This document shows, piece after piece, positions 5,835 to 10,897 of a stretch of DNA of 10,897 nucleotides (its first letter is position 1; each line of letters begins with the position of its first letter). Source of the DNA: Cymbomonas tetramitiformis (lineage: Eukaryota > Chlorophyta > Pyramimonadophyceae > Pyramimonadales > Pyramimonadaceae); assembly GCA_001247695.2 (NCBI GenBank), contig LGRX02015255.1, forward strand, positions 1 to 10,897, in the 5' to 3' direction. Position numbers and translations under genes: made by a program. A model generated the notes under the pieces. The model saw nothing but the letters and a program-made list of their open reading frames with translations. It was not told the origin of the DNA and did not search any database.

Positions 5835-8222
5835 ATGGCGAGCGACGGTCAGGAGCCCGAGCCTGCAGGTGAGGCGCGAGAGATGCAGGTGGAGGACGCG
5901 GAGCCGTGGTGGGCACGGCTTCGGAGGATGCTGGTGGTGCCGGTGTGGGATGCAGCGGGGGCACCGTCGCCGGCGGCGCCAGTTGCGGCGCCGGCGGTGC
6001 CTCCGGCGGGCACCGGGTGCGGTGAGCACTACCCGGCGGTGGCGGAGTCGAGGTCGGCGAGGTGGCCGGCATTGCATACAGCGATCGTGGAGGGCGCCAG
6101 GGCGAGAGGCCTCTCTGGTTCGGGCACGACGGAGGAGGAGCGCATTCGCTTCCAGCAGGAGGTGCGCGATGTGGGAGCGCAGGTACCGCTGATGTCGGAG
6201 CGAGCGCACCTCCTCGCGGAGGCGCTGAAGGATTGGCCGGACGTGGCCTTCCTGGTGCGAGGTGCGGCATGTGGCGTCGGTTTCCCCTTTGCAGGCAAGG
6301 AGCCAGACGAGCCGTACGTCGTGGAGAATTACGTGGGAGACGAGCACGCGGAGGCCATGACCGCGGAGCTCGCGAAGGAGATGGCCGCGGGGAGGAGCTT
6401 TGACGCGCGCGATTGGCTACCGCGGGGCGTGTCGGCCCTCGGGATGGTGGAGCGACTCCGCAAGGGGAAGCTCAAGTACCGTCCCGTCTGGGACTACTCG
6501 CGACCTTCATTCGTCGGCGTCAACGACTGGATCGACCTCCAGAAGGACGAGTTCACGACGGTCAAGGACGCGTACGCGCTGCTACGACCGGGCATGTACA
6601 TGGTGAAGGTGGACCTGGAGGAGGCGTACCGGTCTTTGCCCGTCGCGTCGCAGTACTAGGCGGCGCAGTGCTTCCAGTGGCGCGGCGTACGGTACATGGA
6701 CACGCGCAACCCCTTCGGGAACCGCGCGTTGCCGGGCATCTTCATGCGTTACACGCGGGCGATTGTGGCGTGGATGCAGGCGCAGGGGGTGCCGTGCGTC
6801 GGGTACTTAGATGACTTCTTCATGGTGGCGCGCACGGCAGCTGAGGCTCAGGAGATGATGGACCTCTTGATCGAGTTTGTGACCATGCTGGGCTTCAAGG
6901 TGAACAGAGCCAAGTGTGAGGGTCCAGCGCGACGTCTGGAGTTCCTTGGCGTGTTATTATGCACTGATGGCGAGAGATGCACGGCGTCGATCGACGAGGA
7001 ACGCGTGCAGCAAGTGACGAGCAAGCTGTGGGAGATGCGCGCGGAGGCGGCGACGGGACCGGTGCGCAGGCGGAAGCTGGAGTCGCTGTTGGGCCTGCTG
7101 GCATTCTGCGCTCAGGTGGTGTGAGGGCTGTCGCTCTACACGCGACAGGGCTTCGCGCTCGTCGCGGCGACAGCAGGCAGGTCGCGCGTGACGGTGAGCA
7201 CGGGCGTGATGCAGGACCTGAAGGTGGTGGAGCGCGTCATCCGTTTGTACAACGGGCGCAAGGTGGTGCTGCACAAGGAGGACGTGCACGAGGACGCCTT
7301 TGCGACGGACGCGTCGCTGAGGAAGGGGATGGGCGGGCATTGCCAGCCCGGCTACTTCCTCGTCTCGTGGGAGGACCTGGCGGAGATGCCGCAGCGCGAC
7401 TTCTATCCTTTCACGAGCAAGGCGAAGTCCCACATCAACTACCTCGAGCTCTTCGCGGTGTGGTGGGCGCTGGCGCTGTGGGCGCACAGGCTGTCGGGGT
7501 GGACGCTGGTGGTACGGATCGACAACCAGTGAGCGCTCACTCAGGTGGACAAGTTCTGGGGGCCGGTCGAGTACATCCCGCTGCTGCGCAAGATCTTCTA
7601 CCTCTGCGCGCAGCACGACATCCGGTTGCGCCCGAAGTACATCTCGTCGAAGTACAACCTCCTGGCGGACTTGCTCTCGCGGCTGAAGCTCGAGGAGTTC
7701 CACATGCGGTGGGCGATGTGCAAGCGGGAGGTGCTGTGGAGGCTGGACCGGGACGATTGGCAGTTCTCCCCGGTCCTGTTCGCGGAGATGGACGAGGAGT
7801 TCGGGCCATTCACCCTGGACGCGTGCGTGGCGTCCTCGCGGGCGAACGCATTCTGCGTGCGGAGCTGGAGCGCGGAGGATGACGCGCGCAAGCAGCACTT
7901 CGACGGGCTCAACACGTGGGCGAACCTCCCATTCTCGGTGATGTACGAGATCTTGCTCAACTTCCTGAAGTGCAAGCGCAGGCAGCAGATGGGCACGGGC
8001 GGGTGCTTCCTGGTGCCGGTGTGGGAGGGGGACGAGGCGTACGAGCTGGTGTCGGGGATGCGCGAGGCGTTCCGTCCGGTGCGCAAGTACCGGGCGGGCA
8101 CGATGCTCTTCACGGCGCCGGCGCTGGACGGCAAGGGCCGCTCAGAGTGGGGGCCCAATCGGTGGGATGTGCTGGTGGTGCGCGTGCCGCTGGAGCCAGT
8201 GGAGTTGCCTGACTGGGTGTGA
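5835..8222 (+). pseudogene. DIRS-type reverse transcriptase / RNase H / Dam-like methyltransferase polyprotein, three in-frame stops
   Basis: RT copies element RNA to cDNA and RNase H removes the template. The frame starts at ATG 5835 and is 796 codons, with no frameshift but with TAG 6657-6659 (residue 275), TGA 7122-7124 (430) and TGA 7530-7532 (566). RT signatures are KYRPVWDYSRP, the motif A Asp in VKVDLEEAYR (residue 260), NPFGNRALPGIF, and the YLDDF active site (6804-6818, Asp 326-327). RNase H keeps all four acidic residues: FATDAS (Asp492), LELFAV (Glu538), RIDNQ (Asp563) and LLADLLSR (Asp612). A Dam-like adenine methyltransferase region follows, with FGPFTLDAC (Asp662) and W-x-NLPFS (Asn697), where the family usually has NPPF or NPPY. 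Each stop can be explained by a single transition (TGG or CGA to stop). The N-terminal ~90 residues are Pro/Ala-rich linker. The final TGA overlaps the recombinase ORF. Confidence 0.9.
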
Positions 8223-9249
8223 TCGGGGCGCAGAGGAGCTGCTGGAGGAGCTGGCAGTGGCGGTGCAGCGCTACCAGGACGGGGCGTACGCCGAGAGCAC
8301 GCAGAGGTCCTACGACACGGGGGTCAAGGCCTTCCTCACGTTCTGTGTGCGCTTCGCGTGCCTGGGCACGCTAGAGCCATTGCTCCCGGCGTCGGATGCC
8401 ACGTTGGCGCGCTTCATCGCGTTCTCAGCGTGGTTCGTGCAGCCAGGGACGATCAAATCCTACCTGGCGGGTGTGCGGTCCCTTCACTTGCAGCAGGGGG
8501 TGGAGTGGACGCCGGTGGCTCACCGGTTCTGGGTGGCGGCAGCTCTGCAGGGCGTGCGCAGGCAGTGGGACCGGACCGCTAAGCCGGTGATGCCCATCAC
8601 GTTGCGGGACCGGGCGCGCATGGCGGAGTTTGCTGACATGGAGTCGATCACGGGCTTGGCGCTGTGGGCGGCCATCTTGGTGGGATTCTACGGCTTGTTC
8701 CGCAAGGACAACCTCATTGTGGGGAAGTCCCAGGCGTGGAACGCCAGGGGTGCGCTGGTGAGGGAGGACGTGCTCTTCGCAGAGGCTGGAGATGTGGTGT
8801 GGATCCGAGTGCGACACTCGAAGACCATCCAGTGCGGGGAGCGCTACCACTGGGTGCCTCTGGTGGCGGTGCCGGGGTCGAGGCTGTGCCCGGTGGAGGC
8901 CCTCCGCCGGCTCATGCTGGCCACAGAGGGCTTGCCGGAGGAGGCGCCCCTCTTCCAGGTGGAGGGGAGGGGCAAGCGGGGCGCGCTGGTGCCCATGGCG
9001 CACGCGGCGCTGGTGGCGGGGCTGAAGAGCCTGGCCGTGCGGGTGGAGCTGGACCCAGCCCGGTATGCCGGGCACTCGCTCCGTAGGGGCGGGGCCACGG
9101 CAGCCATGCGGCTGAAGGTGGAGAAGCTCTACATCAAGCTGCAGGGGGACTGGAAGTCCGACTGCTGGGAGAGGTACTGCGAGCTGGACGACGAGCAGCG
9201 GCTCATCCTTCCGGCCGCGTTCGCGGAGGCAGTGAAGGAGCTCTCATGA
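8167..9249 (+). CDS. Tyrosine recombinase of the DIRS element
   Basis: The enzyme integrates the circular cDNA by a covalent tyrosine-DNA intermediate, replacing the DDE integrase of LTR elements. The frame is intact at 360 codons. The N-terminal half resembles a SAM-like core-binding domain (STQRSYDTGVKAFLTFCVRF; TIKSYLAGVRSLH). The catalytic domain carries Arg179 (LFRKDNL), Lys219 (RHSKT), His303 and Arg306 (HSLRRGGATAA), Trp329 (LQGDWKSD) and the nucleophile Tyr337 (WERYCEL), matching R-K-H-R-H/W-Y. The only ATG near the front, 8167, lies inside the last 56 bases of pol in the +1 frame, so the first ~18 residues are doubtful. Homology-like sequence begins around ELLEELAVAVQRYQDGAY. Expression may use reinitiation or frameshifting. 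The left copy's recombinase is outside the window. This is the only major ORF of the copy without a visible lesion. Confidence 0.92.
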   Translation: MCWWCACRWSQWSCLTGCDRGAEELLEELAVAVQRYQDGAYAESTQRSYDTGVKAFLTFCVRFACLGTLEPLLPASDATLARFIAFSAWFVQPGTIKSYLAGVRSLHLQQGVEWTPVAHRFWVAAALQGVRRQWDRTAKPVMPITLRDRARMAEFADMESITGLALWAAILVGFYGLFRKDNLIVGKSQAWNARGALVREDVLFAEAGDVVWIRVRHSKTIQCGERYHWVPLVAVPGSRLCPVEALRRLMLATEGLPEEAPLFQVEGRGKRGALVPMAHAALVAGLKSLAVRVELDPARYAGHSLRRGGATAAMRLKVEKLYIKLQGDWKSDCWERYCELDDEQRLILPAAFAEAVKELS

Positions 9250-9343
9250 GGTGACGGCACGCTCCTTCGCACATTCCCTCCCCTTCACATGTGGCTTTGG
9301 GTGCCTGTTAGGTCTGTCAGGTGAGCGGCTACTTTGCAGATTG

Positions 9344-9393
9344 GGCGGCAGCGTCTCTGAAGAGTAGCACAGTGGAAGCTTCGAGGGCTGTAC
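9344..9393 (+). repeat. B1 repeat (detected part)
   Basis: GGCGGCAG...GGGCTGTAC matches 10066-10115 at 47 of 50 positions, in the same orientation. Beyond 9393 the sequence continues CGACAGCC, while the other copy switches to the inverted-repeat element. Confidence 0.88.
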
Positions 9394-9425
9394 CGACAGC
9401 CGCCAAGGGCCTAGTTCAAGAGAGC

Positions 9426-9500
9426 GCTGCTAGAGACCCGCTGCTAGAGACCCGCTGCCAGAGAGCAGTGGAGGTGACAGAGCAATGGAGGTGACAAAGC
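9426..9500 (+). repeat. Short tandem repeats in the 3' region
   Basis: A 14-bp unit GCTGCTAGAGACCC occurs about 2.8 times (9426-9465). It is followed by two copies of a 17-bp unit, AGTGGAGGTGACAGAGC and AATGGAGGTGACAAAGC (9467-9500), with two differences. Confidence 0.8.
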
Positions 9501-9725
9501 AGCTTGCTAGAACTAGCTTAGAAGCTTCGTGCACGAGACTCTTAGAGACCTGCTCCACCTGACAGAGAGGGAGACAGACACTCATGCCACATGCTGAGAG
9601 ACCGAACAAGCCAGACGGTGGCAAATAATATATTGGAATATATGAATCTGCCAAGACCTCTGCTTGCTTCTTGTGACCGGTGCTCTCTGCGGGGGAGGGG
9701 GGAGAGTGCATGCTTCGTACAATAA

Positions 9726-10007
9726 TAGACAATTATTATTTGGAAAATAATAATTTGGGTTATTGTAGAAGCAATGCACGCGAACCCTAAGGTTAGGGTC
9801 GCCAGGCCGGTCTGCCAGAGTGATGCCACACCGTGTATGTGGCATCGGGACGGGGGGAGTCATCGATCACAGGATCGGTGACACGTAACACGTCTGGAGG
9901 CTTGACACGAGAAGTTGGTTGTTAACAACCTTCTCATGAGGTGTCAAGCAGTTTTTCGGAATCTCAGCCTCAGGAGCAACGCTCCATCACTGTTCTTCCT
10001 TTCTTTT
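9726..10007 (+). repeat. A2 repeat: internal direct copy of the 5' terminus
   Basis: It begins TAGACAATTA, like A1, and runs to CTTTCTTTT. The terminal AT hairpin (AATTATTATTT...AAATAATAATT) and the GATGCCACA hairpin (9822-9830 with 9838-9846) are perfect here. The 58 bases after it (10008-10065) match neither the sequence after A1 nor clearly the sequence before B1. Confidence 0.92.
9900..9949. repeat. 50-bp imperfect palindrome in A2
   Basis: GCTTGACAC (9900-9908) pairs with GTGTCAAGC (9941-9949), with GGTTGTTAACAACC (9917-9930) at the centre. This is the best-preserved copy together with the left one. Confidence 0.8.
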
Positions 10008-10065
10008 CCCACCCACCCACACCTGCAAGGGATGATGCATTGGGGTTTGTTGTTTGGTGGCAGGT

Positions 10066-10115
10066 GGCGGCAGTGTCTCTGAAGAGTAGCACGGTGGAAG
10101 CTTCTAGGGCTGTAC
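10066..10115 (+). repeat. B2 repeat (detected part, interrupted)
   Basis: It matches B1 with three mismatches in 50 bases and stops exactly where AAACGCTCATATGAAATT starts. The rest of B2, and with it the element's 3' terminus, may lie beyond the window on the far side of the inserted element. Confidence 0.85.
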
Positions 10116-10133
10116 AAACGCTCATATGAAATT
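10116..10133 (+). repeat. Left terminal inverted repeat
   Basis: AAACGCTCATATGAAATT directly follows CTGTAC of B2. It is the exact reverse complement of 10879-10896. Confidence 0.88.
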
Positions 10134-10186
10134 TCGACGTGCTCAGATGCAACAGTGCCACGGGATCGAAAATTCAGGGTTTCGGC

Positions 10187-10806
10187 CGCAAAAATGAAAA
10201 TTTGCGCTCGGGGTCTTTCCAGACCTACTAGTATGCATCTAAGGAAGCATACTGGTGGGTCTGTGCTATTCAGTTGTTATTTATTAATAACAATTGACGC
10301 AAATCTTAGAATTGCGTGTGAATTGGCTCGCTCAACCCTCCGAACGCTCAATCGAGCATCCGCTATACCCCGCTCGCTCGCGGGGTATATCGGATGATGG
10401 CAATCGATGCGCAAGAGTGTCGGCATTCCAAATCTGTACCTACTTTGTTAATGCTGTTAGCGAGGCGAAAGTTATCGCTACGAATCTGTTGACGAATCCC
10501 CTTTTGCTAGAAAACACATACCCCGCAACCGGGCGCAAGTAGCCCGCTTGCGGGGATTCTCAAAATGTGGAGAATGCGTCAGCGGATCCTCAGATTGTTG
10601 GTACCTACTTGGTACTAACAGTCTCAGGATCAATATTCAATGTATGCGCATGCTTAGTATCATGGCTTTTATGTAATATACACCGGTCAAACAGGCTGTG
10701 CGACTGCCCCCGTAAGTTTTGAGAAAATGGAACGAACGCTTACAAAGCGAACAAAACCAGAACGGGAAAATCGAAAAAATCGAACGACTGAGATTTTCGA
10801 TTTTCC
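10187..10806. repeat. Cluster of eight hairpins inside the inverted-repeat element
   Basis: Stems found by eye: 10187-10192/10201-10206 (CGCAAA); 10220-10236/10247-10263 (17 bp, all paired if two G-U pairs are allowed); 10274-10281/10286-10293 (TTGTTATT); 10364-10373/10380-10389 (TATACCCCGC, perfect 10 bp); 10458-10463/10475-10480 (TAGCGA); 10521-10528 with 10548-10555 enclosing 10530-10534 with 10542-10546; 10585-10605/10611-10631 (18 of 21 Watson-Crick); 10765-10777/10794-10806 (13 bp). The longer stems are not expected by chance. Confidence 0.82.
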
Positions 10807-10878
10807 ATCGTGGATCATTTCTGAACCGTTCCCCGATTTATCGTCTCCGTTGCCAAAAAGGGGCCGATTTTCCGTCAT

Positions 10879-10896
10879 AATTTCATATGAGCGTTT
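10879..10896 (-). repeat. Right terminal inverted repeat
   Basis: AATTTCATATGAGCGTTT is the exact reverse complement of 10116-10133. Only one base (A) follows it in the window. Confidence 0.88.
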
Positions 10897-10897
10897 A

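Larger units (their letters stand above)
9250..9725 (+). other. 3' non-coding region of the element (includes B1)
   Basis: There are 476 bases between the recombinase stop and A2 with no convincing ORF. The stretch holds B1 (9344-9393) and short tandem repeats (9426-9500). In split-direct-repeat elements the region directly before A2 is B1, so B1 may really span much of this stretch. Only its first 50 bases can be matched, because the other B copy is interrupted at 10116. Confidence 0.7.
2955..10115 (+). mobile_element. PAT/Kangaroo-like DIRS retrotransposon, near-complete but decayed copy
   Basis: The order is A1 (2955-3234), leader ORFs, Gag, RT-RNase H-methyltransferase, tyrosine recombinase, B1 (9344-9393 detected), A2 (9726-10007), B2 (10066-10115 detected). 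A1 and A2 are direct repeats of 280 and 282 bp, and B1 and B2 match at 47 of 50 positions. This split-direct-repeat layout, with a tyrosine recombinase in place of a DDE integrase and a Dam-like domain after RNase H, is established for PAT-type and Volvox Kangaroo DIRS elements. There is no LTR, no aspartic protease and no DDE integrase. Decay is shown by one stop in Gag, three in pol and a 10-base leader difference. The true 3' end is hidden by the insertion at 10116. Confidence 0.92.
10116..10896. mobile_element. ~780-bp terminal-inverted-repeat element, probably non-autonomous (MITE-like), inserted in B2
   Basis: AAACGCTCATATGAAATT at 10116-10133 is the exact reverse complement of 10879-10896. 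The match extends weakly inward to GACG (10135-10138) and its partner. The inside has clearly lower GC than the retrotransposon, no credible ORF and at least eight hairpins. It begins exactly where B2 stops matching B1, which supports insertion. The target-site duplication cannot be read because only one base follows the right inverted repeat. The superfamily cannot be assigned. Alternatively this could be host sequence with a chance palindrome, but an 18-bp exact match at the B2 breakpoint makes that unlikely. Confidence 0.78.

Noticed and set aside
4137..7532. Alternative genetic code or selenocysteine to explain the in-frame stops
   Set aside because: Both TAG and TGA occur, the left copy has TGG at the first one, and the recombinase frame ends in an ordinary TGA with none inside. 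Simple decay is the better explanation.
5217..7898. Long minus-strand ORFs of 376 and 313 codons opposite pol
   Set aside because: They are antisense to RT, RNase H and methyltransferase motifs that are unmistakable on the plus strand.
8167..9249. Bacterial or phage integrase
   Set aside because: The catalytic layout is shared, but it sits directly after DIRS-type RT/RNase H between split direct repeats, which identifies a retrotransposon recombinase.
10155..10542. Short plus-strand ORFs of 80 and 82 codons in the inverted-repeat element
   Set aside because: They run through hairpin stems, have no recognisable motif and have no supporting copy. Chance open frames are more likely.

Overview
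The window is GC-rich eukaryotic DNA made almost entirely of transposable elements. I see no host gene, tRNA, rRNA or CRISPR array. The main content is a tyrosine-recombinase retrotransposon of the DIRS order, in the PAT/Kangaroo-like subgroup with split direct repeats. Two copies lie head to head. High GC, this element type and the codon use suggest a microbial eukaryote such as an alga, but the sequence does not identify the host.

Layout. Positions 1-2146 are the 5' part of one copy on the minus strand: the A repeat, a small Cys-rich leader frame, and an intact 419-codon start of Gag that runs off the window edge. Positions 2147-2954 are a minisatellite of about 26 units of roughly 31 bp. 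From 2955 a second, nearly complete copy runs on the plus strand: A1 (2955-3234), Cys-rich leader frames (3310-3824), Gag with zinc fingers (3825-5705), reverse transcriptase/RNase H/Dam-like methyltransferase (5835-8222), tyrosine recombinase (8167-9249), B1 (from 9344), A2 (9726-10007) and B2 (10066-10115). The order A1-ORFs-B1-A2-B2 is the split-direct-repeat structure. B2 is cut at 10116 by a lower-GC, terminal-inverted-repeat element of about 780 bp (10116-10896) that contains at least eight hairpins.

In the family, Gag packages the RNA, RT/RNase H makes the cDNA, the split repeats allow a circular intermediate, and the tyrosine recombinase integrates it without a DDE integrase. The plus-strand copy is decayed. 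Gag carries one in-frame TAG, where the left copy has TGG, and pol carries three in-frame stops. The recombinase frame is intact with all its catalytic residues.

The main surprise is the leader upstream of Gag. Its two copies differ mostly at synonymous sites, and the apparently selected frame changes at a TGA present in both copies and again at the Gag start. This suggests a small Cys-rich protein made by frameshifting, reinitiation or splicing. The second surprise is the hairpin-packed inverted-repeat element at the right edge.
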